Shown in pieces: positions 15,847 to 23,706 of a stretch of 64,000 nucleotides of DNA (the stretch's first letter is position 1; each line of letters starts with the position of its first letter). Where the stretch lies: assembly GCA_018268395.1 (NCBI GenBank), contig JAFDWQ010000009.1:124001-188000 (forward strand), in the 5' to 3' direction. A program made the position numbers and the translations under genes. The notes beneath the pieces were generated by a model that saw only the letters and a program-made list of their open reading frames with translations, was not told the origin of the DNA and made no database searches. The DNA is from Armatimonadota bacterium (lineage in GTDB: Bacteria; Armatimonadota; Fimbriimonadia; Fimbriimonadales; Fimbriimonadaceae).

Positions 15847-17107
15847 CTAGGGCCAGGTCGCGGATCCGTCGCCGTGTCAGGTGCCAGACGGCCGTCTTCC
15901 CGATCCCCTTCAACTCCAAGTCGAACGGGCCATCGAACTCGTAGGTTTCCGCGAGGGCGTCGCGGACCGCGTCCGAGACGGCGATGGTGCCGGGTAAGGC
16001 CGAGCCTTCCAAGCGCGACGCCAGGTTCACGGTCGGCCCCCAAAGGTCGTACATCAGACGTTCGGTGCCCAATACTCCGGCGATGACGGGCCCCGTGTGG
16101 AAACCGATCCGGACGTCCACCCCGACGACGTTGGCCGTTCCTCGGAGTTCCAGGGCCAGATCGGCGACTTGGGCGACGTGGTTTTCGCACGGGTCAGGGA
16201 TCCCGCCGGCCACCATGTAGCAGTCGCCGATGGTCTTGATCTTCACCACTTCGAACTGCTGGACCAAGGCGTCGAACCGGGAAAAGAGGTCGTTCAGCAG
16301 GCCGACGACGGTCTCAGGCGGCTTGCTGGCTGCAAACGGAGTAAAGCCTGTGATGTCGCAGAACAGCACGGTAGCCGCCTGGTGGTGTTCGGCGATGATG
16401 CCCGGCGCCGTGGCAAGACGGTCCGCAATGGACGGCGGAAGCACGTTCCTGACCAGTTCCTTGGACCTCTCCTTCTCCGCTACGAGCGAGCGCTCCAACA
16501 AGAAGCTTCTCCGGTCCCGCATTTCATTGAGATACGAGGCCAAGCACAGAAAGACCGCTTCCGCCACCAGGAACACGAAGAGCAAAGTGGAGGCGCCGTT
16601 CCACATGTCACGGTAACTGAACGTCCAAGCCCTCGCTGCCACCATCGACGCGCAGACGAGGAGCGCGATCCGAAACCTTGTCTGAAGCGTCGCGACGATG
16701 ATGATCAGGTACAGCAGATTGATAATGATCCCGGCGGCAGGATCCGGCGACTTTGAAGTCAGTCCGACGGCCACCTGGCTCAGGACAGCGGCGATCGCAA
16801 GCGACGGCGTGGCGAAGTGCCTCAGCCTGTGCGCGTAGGCCATCCCGAGCAGGACGAAGAAGAACGCCGTAAACGAGATGTCCACGATCGCGGTCGCAGG
16901 ATCGTTGGACGGCTTTCGTGCCACCACTCCGAGCAACCCGAAGAAGGCTAGGAACGCGAACACGATCCGGACCCGGCCGATGGTGGCCCCCGTGTGCTGC
17001 TCGGTGAACGCGGCTTCTAGCTCGGGCTCGAACCGAAGCTTCCGCACGCTACGGAGCTGGTCTGGGCTGAGCGCCTCGTCTCTCTCCTCTTTCACGATCT
17101 GGGGCAA
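15842..17107 (-). CDS. Membrane-bound class III adenylate cyclase
   Basis: About six predicted membrane helices (residues 45-190) precede a short coiled linker and a class III cyclase domain (about 235-410). Metal-binding aspartates are in VLFCDITGFTPF and KTIGDCYMVAGG; the purine-specifying pair is Lys (VKIKTIGD) and Asp (YDLWGPTVNLASRLE), which points to ATP and so cAMP, and the transition-state Asn/Arg are in VNLASRLE. At 421 aa it resembles the six-helix adenylate cyclases of cyanobacteria and myxobacteria. A TTG start at 17107 is used; GTG at 17092 is an alternative. Confidence 0.85.
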   Translation of the reverse strand: MPQIVKEERDEALSPDQLRSVRKLRFEPELEAAFTEQHTGATIGRVRIVFAFLAFFGLLGVVARKPSNDPATAIVDISFTAFFFVLLGMAYAHRLRHFATPSLAIAAVLSQVAVGLTSKSPDPAAGIIINLLYLIIIVATLQTRFRIALLVCASMVAARAWTFSYRDMWNGASTLLFVFLVAEAVFLCLASYLNEMRDRRSFLLERSLVAEKERSKELVRNVLPPSIADRLATAPGIIAEHHQAATVLFCDITGFTPFAASKPPETVVGLLNDLFSRFDALVQQFEVVKIKTIGDCYMVAGGIPDPCENHVAQVADLALELRGTANVVGVDVRIGFHTGPVIAGVLGTERLMYDLWGPTVNLASRLEGSALPGTIAVSDAVRDALAETYEFDGPFDLELKGIGKTAVWHLTRRRIRDLALG

Positions 17108-17364
17108 GGGTACCGCAGCCGTCTTTTCAGTCGGGCTTTGCCTCGAAGGCCAAAACGGGGAGAGGGGACGCTCGGTGTCGAAGACGTCGGGATCGAAGGT
17201 CCGAAACGGTCTTACCGTTCGAAGCGGTGGAGATTACAGGACGCGTTTCGAGCGGTTTTGCATTTGATGCTCCGAATCGGGGGAACGTTCGAGGACTGAA
17301 ATCGTTAATCGAGAGTCCAATCGTTCGAGTACAGATGTCGAGTCGACGTATCAAGTGCGCGTGC

Positions 17365-18006
17365 TCAAGGCTGCCCACATCCGTCAATCAGGACGTCAAT
17401 CGAGGCAGCCACTATCCGCTCTGTCTCTTCGTCCGTGAGTCTTTTTCCCAACATTGCCCACATCCGAGGCACAGACGCCACCATTTCGACAAAAACCTGG
17501 GCAACGGCGTTGACGTTTTCAATCGGCTTTAGGTCACCCTCTCGCATCCAGTGTTCAAGGTGCCGCTTAACGATAGCAGACGCGCTTTCATGGACGTCAA
17601 GAAAGAGGTCGCCGATCTCAGGCACCTTGAATGCTTCTCCAAAGATCAGTCTGTTGACTCCTGCCGTCTCTGGCGCGGCGGAAAGAGCGGCAAGGCTCGC
17701 TCCCAACCTCTTCAGATCTTCCCGCGGGCTTTGTCCGAAACTCAAGTCATCCTGATCTCCGCCCTGAAGTGCGGCATCGAACATCCGTCGCACCACGGCC
17801 CTTAACACATCCTCTTTTGAAGAGTATCGACTGTACAGCGTCTTTGTCGATGCACGGGCGCGCTTTGCGATCGCCTCCATGGTCGTGCCGGAGAATCCTC
17901 GACGGACGAACAGCCAGGACGCAGCGTCCAGTAAGCGGTTCGGAATCTGCTCGGTCTGGGTAATGGTTGGCCTGCCGTGTGGGCGGCGGCTCCGACTTTT
18001 CGTCAT
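17365..18006 (-). CDS. TetR-family transcriptional regulator
   Basis: N-terminal TetR helix-turn-helix domain at about residues 22-70 (LLDAASWLFVRRGFSGTTMEAIAKRARASTKTLYSRYSSKEDVLRAVV), then an all-helical ligand/dimer domain. At 213 aa it is typical. Divergent from the serine hydrolase, with inverted TTCCGT/ACGGAA elements between them, so it probably controls that gene and itself. Codon and base composition are AT-richer than the flanking genes. TATAGT lies 6 nt before its ATG. Confidence 0.87.
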   Translation of the reverse strand: MTKSRSRRPHGRPTITQTEQIPNRLLDAASWLFVRRGFSGTTMEAIAKRARASTKTLYSRYSSKEDVLRAVVRRMFDAALQGGDQDDLSFGQSPREDLKRLGASLAALSAAPETAGVNRLIFGEAFKVPEIGDLFLDVHESASAIVKRHLEHWMREGDLKPIENVNAVAQVFVEMVASVPRMWAMLGKRLTDEETERIVAASIDVLIDGCGQP

Positions 18007-18018
18007 ACCGGGACTATA
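18007..18018 (-). promoter_or_regulatory. Leaderless-type -10 box of the tetR gene
   Basis: Minus-strand TATAGT (18013-18018), then 6 nt, then ATG at 18006. Confidence 0.5.
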
Positions 18019-18049
18019 GCACCGGAGACAATCAAGGGAACGGTACCAT

Positions 18050-18078
18050 TTCCGTAACGGAACGATAGCATTCCGTTA
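18050..18078. promoter_or_regulatory. Candidate TetR operator (nested inverted repeats)
   Basis: Three half-sites alternate: TTCCGT (18050-18055), ACGGAA (18057-18062) and TTCCGT (18071-18076). The first two form a 13-bp palindrome; the second and third form TAACGGAA-N8-TTCCGTTA, perfect 8-bp arms. They lie between tetR and the serine hydrolase, ending 11 bp before the hydrolase ATG. Confidence 0.6.
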
Positions 18079-18089
18079 AGGAAACGAAA

Positions 18090-19295
18090 ATGAACATCAA
18101 CCCTCCAACCTCCACGGCTCCATGGCGTTACCCTCACATCGATGCTGCCCGCGTCCAAGGTGACTGTTCAAATCGGTTCGAGCCGGTCTGGAACCTACTG
18201 CGGGATCTTCTGGACTCCGGCGATGACATTGGCGCCTCAATTGCGGTGTTCATCGACGGCGAAGCGGTCGTCGACATTTGGGGCGGATACTTCGACTCTG
18301 GATACGTCCGCCCCTGGGAGAGGGACACGATCATTACTACCCACTCCGTAACGAAGACAATGTCAGCCGTTGCCGCGCTTGTCCTGGCCGACATGGGTGA
18401 ACTCGATCTCGATGCACCGGTCGCCAAGTACTGGCCAGAATTCGGCGTCAACGGCAAGAAGGACATTCTCGTCCGCAACGTCTTGGGGCACACCTCCGGT
18501 GTTGCCGGCTGGGACGCCGACATGACTTGGGAAGACGTCTATGACCTTGATCGCTCAACCAGCCTATTGGCGGGTCAAACACCATGGTGGGAGCCGGGCA
18601 CGGCCTCCGGTTACCACGGAATGAACTTCGGACACTTGATCCATGGATTTGTCAATCGTATCACGGGTATGTCGCTCGGACAGTTCTTCGACAAATACGT
18701 CGCGACGCCGCTTGGTGCGGACTATCACATCGGTACCGGCCCCGAGTGCGACCATAGGATCGCTTCGTTCATTCCTGCGACTTACCGTCGGCTCCCAATA
18801 GGAAACCCGATTGCCGAGCGGGTCGGACTAAACCCTCTCTTGACACCAATGACGTCCACGGCGACGGCATGGCGCCGCGCGGAAATCGGGGCCGCGAACG
18901 GTCACGGCAATGCGCGGTCTATTGCTACGGTCATGTCGGCGCTCGCAAGCGGCGGTGCCAATGGGAAGTCCCTGTTGTCCGAGAAAGGACGGCACCGTGC
19001 ACTGGAAGTCCAAGCGGACGGTATCGACCTGCTTCTTGGCTTGCCATGCCGCTGGGGGATGGGATTTGGGCTCGAAGGGTGCGTCTTCCCGAACCCGTTG
19101 GGCCATCGGATCGCTGCCTGGGGCGGGATGGGCGGATCCTTGTCGTTTGCCGACTTCGACGAACGGATGTCGATCGGATACGCTATGAACCGCTATCTTG
19201 ACGGCCCTAACGAGACTGTCCGGTTCAACCGGATCGTCAACACGGTGTATCAATGTTTGACCAACCGAGTGCTGGAACCTACATTGGTTCGCTAA
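18090..19295 (+). CDS. Serine beta-lactamase-like hydrolase (esterase EstB/class C type)
   Basis: Member of the beta-lactamase/D-Ala-D-Ala-peptidase fold, EstB-like subgroup. The catalytic Ser-x-x-Lys is SVTK (about residue 86-89, in ITTHSVTKTMSAVAAL) and the Tyr motif is YHG (ASGYHGMNFGHLI, about 172). In this subgroup the natural substrates are usually esters rather than beta-lactams; the actual substrate is not evident. At 401 aa it is full length. AAGGAAA lies 9 nt before the ATG, so unlike many neighbours it has a Shine-Dalgarno. Confidence 0.87.
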   Translation: MNINPPTSTAPWRYPHIDAARVQGDCSNRFEPVWNLLRDLLDSGDDIGASIAVFIDGEAVVDIWGGYFDSGYVRPWERDTIITTHSVTKTMSAVAALVLADMGELDLDAPVAKYWPEFGVNGKKDILVRNVLGHTSGVAGWDADMTWEDVYDLDRSTSLLAGQTPWWEPGTASGYHGMNFGHLIHGFVNRITGMSLGQFFDKYVATPLGADYHIGTGPECDHRIASFIPATYRRLPIGNPIAERVGLNPLLTPMTSTATAWRRAEIGAANGHGNARSIATVMSALASGGANGKSLLSEKGRHRALEVQADGIDLLLGLPCRWGMGFGLEGCVFPNPLGHRIAAWGGMGGSLSFADFDERMSIGYAMNRYLDGPNETVRFNRIVNTVYQCLTNRVLEPTLVR

Positions 19296-19303
19296 AGTGA
19301 CCG

Positions 19304-19352
19304 GAAAATTGGGTGAAGGTGGTCACAGTTCGGCTCTTTCACCCAAACTTTT
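19304..19352 (+). terminator. Hairpin after the serine hydrolase
   Basis: TTGGGTGAA (19309-19317) and TTCACCCAA (19338-19346) form a 9-bp stem followed by ACTTTTC and preceded by AAAA, giving a plausible bidirectional terminator. A competing pair GTGACC/GGTCAC overlaps the left arm. Confidence 0.45.
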
Positions 19353-19401
19353 CTGAATCGGGACGCAACATGCCCATGATTATCAACTTTGGGAAGCAAC
19401 C

Positions 19402-20139
19402 GTGGTGACCAGACTGAATAAGAATCTCCGTATTGGAATTGGCCTCGTCGCTCTCTATACCGCGCTCACAGGTATCGCCATGCTGACCGACAGCAACTAT
19501 GGTGAGGGGGGACATTATGTGTTGCCGGGTGTGATTCTCGTCCTTCTGATCGTCGAGGCCTTGCTTTGGAAGCAACCGCCCTTAGTTGCGATCAAGGAGT
19601 CTGGATTCATAGCCCCAACGCAGAAAGGCATGCTCATTGGAACAATTGTCAGTGCCTTGTTACTTGTCGGCCTCGCTGGCATAGTCATGTTAATGCCGGG
19701 CGAAAAACACATGCGTCAAAATTGGCCACTTGCTCTGATCGGCCTGCTAGCCCAGGGTGGGCTGGCAGAAGAACTTGTGTTCCGTGGTTTTCTGTTCCGC
19801 CGACTCCGTGAAGGACGCGACTTTTGGCGCGCAGCCCTTGTTTCGATGTTTCCCTTTGTCCTTGTCCACCTCTACCTGTTCGCGACCATGAGCTTTGCTG
19901 TCGCCGCAGTGGCCCTCGTGGTCGCGTTATTGACATCGTTCCCGTTCGCCAAGTTGTTCGAGATCGGAAACGGTTCGATTTGGCCGTGCGTCGCCCTGCA
20001 TTTTACGACCCACCTGATCAAGTTGGTCGTCTTTGCCGACTCTTCCTCCCAAATCGCACTTCTGGCTTGGATGGTGATGGTGCTGTCCGTGCCTTGGATG
20101 GTGTTTGCATTTGGCAGACCCAAACGACAGTATCGTTAA
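19402..20139 (+). CDS. CPBP-family intramembrane metalloprotease
   Basis: CAAX-protease/bacteriocin-processing (Abi) family membrane peptidase. Several predicted membrane helices; the catalytic motif EELVFRG (EExxxR, about residue 119) is followed by the histidine motifs FPFVLVHL and VALHFTTHL. At 245 aa it is typical. Members cleave within the membrane and are often linked to bacteriocin immunity or regulation; the target here is unknown. GTG start at 19402, same strand as the serine hydrolase but separated by a probable terminator. AT-richer than the core genes. Confidence 0.82.
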   Translation: MVTRLNKNLRIGIGLVALYTALTGIAMLTDSNYGEGGHYVLPGVILVLLIVEALLWKQPPLVAIKESGFIAPTQKGMLIGTIVSALLLVGLAGIVMLMPGEKHMRQNWPLALIGLLAQGGLAEELVFRGFLFRRLREGRDFWRAALVSMFPFVLVHLYLFATMSFAVAAVALVVALLTSFPFAKLFEIGNGSIWPCVALHFTTHLIKLVVFADSSSQIALLAWMVMVLSVPWMVFAFGRPKRQYR

Positions 20140-20266
20140 GTGAGCCTCACTCTGGGCCGTGAAAAGTCTGGTGGAGGTTCATGGATGAGGTCCGAACGAC
20201 TTTGAACCTGAGAACACGCGCGACCAAGTAGGCGTTGAACTTGGAAACCTGTTCGAACAAGTGAAT

Positions 20267-20342
20267 TGGTGGAGGTAAGGGGATTCGAACCCCTGGCCTC
20301 TTCCATGCCATGGAAGCGCTCTCCCAGCTGAGCTATACCCCC
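20267..20342 (-). tRNA. tRNA-Ala (anticodon GGC)
   Basis: Read on the minus strand: acceptor GGGGGTA paired with TACCTCC (one G-U), D-arm GCTC AGCTGGGA GAGC, anticodon stem CTTCC/GGAAG around loop ATGGCAT (anticodon GGC), T-arm AGGGG TTCGAAT CCCCT, discriminator A and an encoded CCA. It is complete at 76 nt. Its 3' end faces the AT-richer TetR/hydrolase/CPBP block. Confidence 0.97.
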
Positions 20343-20493
20343 ACACTGACGTGCGTCTGATTTCCCGGCCGGAAGAGCTCCGGCAAGGAGCGTCAGTATA
20401 GCATGTCGGGCGGTCTCACGTCAGTCTTGACGGTGCTCTGGGGCCTTGGACGGACTCCTGGCCCTACGTTTCGGCGCTGCGGCCTCATGGCCC

Positions 20494-21480
20494 TCACGTC
20501 GACTGGGACTGGAGCCTTTCGATCTCGCCTTGGGCGCAGACGTGCCTGTAGGGGCACGCTCCTTCCGACGCGGCGAGGCCGACGCTGTGGTACTTCTGAT
20601 GTCCGTCGGCGAAGACGGTGACGACGGTCGCGTGACGTTCTTTGAGCCGCTGGGCGGCCAGGAAGTTCGCCCCACTGGACACGCCGACGCACAACGAGTG
20701 CTCCGAAGCGAGACGCTTGGCCTCTTCCGTCGCTTCTTCCGTGGAGACCACCTCCACAGAGTCGATCATCGCGTTCAGGCCGCCTGAGCCGTCGGCCGCG
20801 ATGTCCGGGACGAAACCGTCCCCGATCCCGAAGATGCCATGGGGGCCGTTCTCTCCGCCCGTCATCACGGCGGCTTCGAGGGGCTCGACGGCGACGACCG
20901 TGACCTCACCCCACGCCGCGAGCAGGGCTTGCCCCACTCCGATCAACGTGCCTCCTGTCCCGACTCCGGCCACGAACGCCGCGGGTCGAGCGAAGTCGGT
21001 CGGCATCTGCCTGACGATCTCGCGCCCGGTCGTCTCCCGGTGACATTCGGTGTTCAGGGGATTGGCGAACTGGTCGGAACTATAAGCGCCTGTTTCTGCG
21101 GCGATCCGGTCCCGGATAGCGGCAGCCTCCGCGAACGAACCTTCCTTGGAACACAAGACCAGATCGGCGCCGAAGCCTCGGATCAGGTCTTTCCGCTCGT
21201 CCGTCATGTGTTCGGGCATGACGATCGTGACGGGATGTCCGAGCAACCGTCCGTAGAAGGCGAGGGCGATGCCCGTGTTGCCGCTCGTCGCCTCGACAAT
21301 GGGTTGGCCCGGTTCGAGGCGGCCTGACTCGTGCGCCTTCGTCAAGATATAAGCGGCGATCCGGTCTTTGACGCTCCCACAAGGGTTGACGCATTCCAGT
21401 TTGACGAAGACGCCCTCGAGCTCGACGAGCGGCGTGTTCCCGACACGGTCCAGGACGGCAAGGGCTTCGGTGTCCGACAA
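20494..21480 (-). CDS. cysK: Cysteine synthase (O-acetylserine sulfhydrylase family)
   Basis: Fold-type II PLP enzyme making cysteine from O-acetylserine and sulfide. Motifs are VGNTPLVEL, the PLP lysine in NPCGSVKDRIA (about residue 43), the substrate loop ATSGNTGIALAFYG and the phosphate loop GVGTGGTLIGVG. At 328 aa it has normal length. The C-terminus carries CPYRHVCAQ, a pair of cysteines not usual in CysK. TTG start, preceded by AAGAGGT about 5 nt upstream as ribosome-binding site. CysK versus CysM versus cystathionine beta-synthase-like cannot be fully separated by eye. Confidence 0.85.
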   Translation of the reverse strand: MSDTEALAVLDRVGNTPLVELEGVFVKLECVNPCGSVKDRIAAYILTKAHESGRLEPGQPIVEATSGNTGIALAFYGRLLGHPVTIVMPEHMTDERKDLIRGFGADLVLCSKEGSFAEAAAIRDRIAAETGAYSSDQFANPLNTECHRETTGREIVRQMPTDFARPAAFVAGVGTGGTLIGVGQALLAAWGEVTVVAVEPLEAAVMTGGENGPHGIFGIGDGFVPDIAADGSGGLNAMIDSVEVVSTEEATEEAKRLASEHSLCVGVSSGANFLAAQRLKERHATVVTVFADGHQKYHSVGLAASEGACPYRHVCAQGEIERLQSQST

Positions 21481-21577
21481 GGTCGACCTCTTACCGTCTT
21501 ATGTACCTCTCAGATTTCGGAACTTTGGGACAGCGTTGAACCTGGACTCCGGATCCGGCAACGGCGTGTCGTAGGAA

Positions 21578-21606
21578 TTGACGACACTGGGACGAACTCA
21601 TATTTT
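21578..21606 (+). promoter_or_regulatory. Canonical -35/-10 promoter of the multiheme cytochrome gene
   Basis: TTGACG (21578-21583), 17-nt spacer, TATTTT (21601-21606). It gives an 80-nt or so leader before the ATG at 21688 and contrasts with the leaderless-type starts elsewhere in the window. Confidence 0.55.
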
Positions 21607-21687
21607 TTTACCGTGATTGAAGGGAGCGGTCGTCTTGTAGCCTTCCCCTACGGCCCTTCGCAGATTCCGGGGGGCCGTTGGTACACC

Positions 21688-22929
21688 ATGGAACCCCAAC
21701 GTCCCTTCCGAAACAGAAGGGGAAGGTCCAGACTGGCGACAGTGGCCCTCCTGGCCGTGTCCGTCGCCGTATTGTTCTTGGGCGGAACCGGAGGCGGCCG
21801 AGAGGCCAAGGCCGAGGCTGCCCCTGTTCTCGGAGACCAGATCGTCGTCGCGTACAACGATCTCGGCATGCACTGCATGAACGAAGACTTCTCCGAACTG
21901 TGCATCCTTCCCCCTTTCAACACTCTCAGGGCCACGGTCATCGACCGGACAGACGATCCCAACATCGTCACCTCCGGCGTGACCTTGGAGTACTCGATCC
22001 CTGGAAACACCGTCAGCCACACGAAGACCAACTTCTGGGACTACACCCAGTCGCTCTTCGGCGTCACGTTGCCACCTGACATCGGCCTCACCGGAAACGG
22101 TCTGACCGGCGTCATGACGGCTTCGCCGGCGGATCACGACTGGGTCGTGACCGGCATCCCCGTGACGCCCTTGACGGACGCCCTCGTGGACGACCCGTTC
22201 CAACTGGCACAGGTCATCGTCCGGAAGAACGGCATCATCAAGGACATTACTCAGAACGTGATCCCCGTCTCCTGGGAGATCCACTGCGACAGTTGTCACG
22301 TGGCTAAGAACGGTAAGAGCCCGGCGACCGACATCTTAGAGCGGCACGACCGCAAGCACGGCACGGACCTGATCCATCAGAAGCCCGTGCTCTGCGCCCG
22401 CTGCCATGCCGACCCGGCCTTAGGGACGAGCGGCGAGCCGGGCGTCCCGAGCATGTCGGCGGCGATGCACTCGTCCCACGCCAAGCGTCCGTACGCGGCG
22501 AAACCCGCCGCGTTAGGCAACGATCCTCTGAACACCTGCTACAGTTGCCATCCCGGGACAAAGACGCAATGCATGCGCGACGTCCACCTGTCGAAGGGGA
22601 TGGACTGCGTCAGTTGCCACGGGAACATGAAAGCTGTCGGTAACCCGAACAGGCGGCCGTGGGTCGACGAGCCCCGGTGTGGCTCGTGCCACAACGTCCC
22701 AGGCCACCAGTACGAGCAGGCCGGAAAGCTCTTCCGGGACTCGTTCGGCCACAAGGGCGTGAAGTGCGTGGTGTGCCACAACAGCCCCCATGCGATCGTG
22801 CCCACCGTCACCGAACGGGACAACGTCCAGATGCAACGTCTCCAGGGACACCCGGGGACGCTGGACACGTGCTCCGTCTGTCACCGGGAGATACCGGACG
22901 AGCCGTTCTTCCACAAGGTGAACGACTAG
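21688..22929 (+). CDS. Secreted seven-heme c-type cytochrome
   Basis: Signal peptide/anchor at residues 1-45 (RLATVALLAVSVAVLFLGG) then a domain beginning IVVAYNDLGMHCMNEDFSELCILPPFNTL, known from multiheme proteins of metal-reducing and soil bacteria. The C-terminal half holds seven CXXCH heme sites: CDSCH, CARCH, CYSCH, CVSCH, CGSCH, CVVCH, CSVCH. It should act as a periplasmic or surface electron carrier; its partner is unknown. The ATG at 21688 is chosen because it opens onto the signal sequence and follows the promoter at 21578-21606. A terminator follows. Confidence 0.87.
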   Translation: MEPQRPFRNRRGRSRLATVALLAVSVAVLFLGGTGGGREAKAEAAPVLGDQIVVAYNDLGMHCMNEDFSELCILPPFNTLRATVIDRTDDPNIVTSGVTLEYSIPGNTVSHTKTNFWDYTQSLFGVTLPPDIGLTGNGLTGVMTASPADHDWVVTGIPVTPLTDALVDDPFQLAQVIVRKNGIIKDITQNVIPVSWEIHCDSCHVAKNGKSPATDILERHDRKHGTDLIHQKPVLCARCHADPALGTSGEPGVPSMSAAMHSSHAKRPYAAKPAALGNDPLNTCYSCHPGTKTQCMRDVHLSKGMDCVSCHGNMKAVGNPNRRPWVDEPRCGSCHNVPGHQYEQAGKLFRDSFGHKGVKCVVCHNSPHAIVPTVTERDNVQMQRLQGHPGTLDTCSVCHREIPDEPFFHKVND

Positions 22930-22988
22930 AGACTCCTTGTACCGGTACCGCGGGTCCTTGACAGCGGTAAGCGGATTGGAGAGGAGCT

Positions 22989-23014
22989 ACGGCCTGCCCT
23001 TCCGGGCGGGCCGT
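22989..23014 (+). terminator. Terminator after the multiheme cytochrome
   Basis: ACGGCCTGCCC and GGGCGGGCCGT pair over 11 bp (one G-U) around loop TTCC, followed by ACTTTTG. It lies between the convergent cytochrome and sigma-factor genes. Confidence 0.65.
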
Positions 23015-23029
23015 ACTTTTGAGCGAGGG

Positions 23030-23539
23030 TCAGAACGCACAGATGGACTGGTCGAGGCGGCGACGGACCCTTTCTCGCGCCCTGAGCAGGCGCGACTTGG
23101 CGGCTGCCAGACCGATGCCGAGCCTCTCGGCGGCCTCGGGGACCGTCGCGCCCTCGATCTCGCAGGCCGTGTAGACCTTGCGGTAGGGCTCCGGAAGTTC
23201 GTCTACGGCCTCCTTGACGCACCCTGAAAGGATGTGCATGTCAAAGCCGTCGGACTCGTCCCGCACGATCTTGTTCTCGATCGCAAAGTCGAACGCTTGT
23301 TCGATGGCAGGATGGTGGCGCATCCGAGAGCAGACCCGTTTTCCGATCGTGCCGAGCCAAGCGCGGAAGGCGTCGTCCGACTCGAGGCGGTCGGCCGATT
23401 TGAACGCTAGGAGAAGGGCCGACGCCAAGGCGTCCTCGGCATCTTCGCGGTGCGAACAGACCCTGACCATTTGTCGGTAGACGGCGTCCTTGTGCTTCCG
23501 CACGAGCCGTTCGAAGGACTCTGTCTTCAAGGACTTCAT
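23030..23539 (-). CDS. ECF-type RNA polymerase sigma factor
   Basis: Small sigma-70 factor (169 aa). Region 2 lies at about residues 8-75 (FERLVRKHKDAVYRQMVRVCSHREDAEDALASALLLAF) and region 4 at about 112-162 (AVDELPEPYRKVYTACEIEGATVPEAAERLGIGLAAAKSRLLRARERVRRRL), whose helix-turn-helix recognises the -35 element. No anti-sigma factor is adjacent; the neighbour across the gap is a divergent FAD oxidase, a candidate target. Confidence 0.88.
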   Translation of the reverse strand: MKSLKTESFERLVRKHKDAVYRQMVRVCSHREDAEDALASALLLAFKSADRLESDDAFRAWLGTIGKRVCSRMRHHPAIEQAFDFAIENKIVRDESDGFDMHILSGCVKEAVDELPEPYRKVYTACEIEGATVPEAAERLGIGLAAAKSRLLRARERVRRRLDQSICAF

Positions 23540-23706
23540 CTTGCCCGGTCCCTAAGGCCGCGTTTGGGCTCCCAGCCCCGCTCCGGCCGTCAGAACCGGA
23601 CGCAAAAGTCCTGATCTGTCCGGCCACACGGCCTAATCCGGAATCCGGCCGGCCCGAGTCCCCGTAAACCCGCGAGTGTCCGGTCCCAGACGGTCCGGAA
23701 CAGGGA

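Noticed and set aside
15554-15850. Plus-strand ORF of 98 codons in the cyclase-hydrolase gap
   Set aside because: Composition is Arg/Ser-rich shadow-like; the minus strand reads better, and even that is only a possible remnant.
17108-17364. Possible small gene or riboswitch between the cyclase and tetR
   Set aside because: No open frame with protein-like composition and no recognisable conserved RNA fold; only scattered CGTTCGA-type words.
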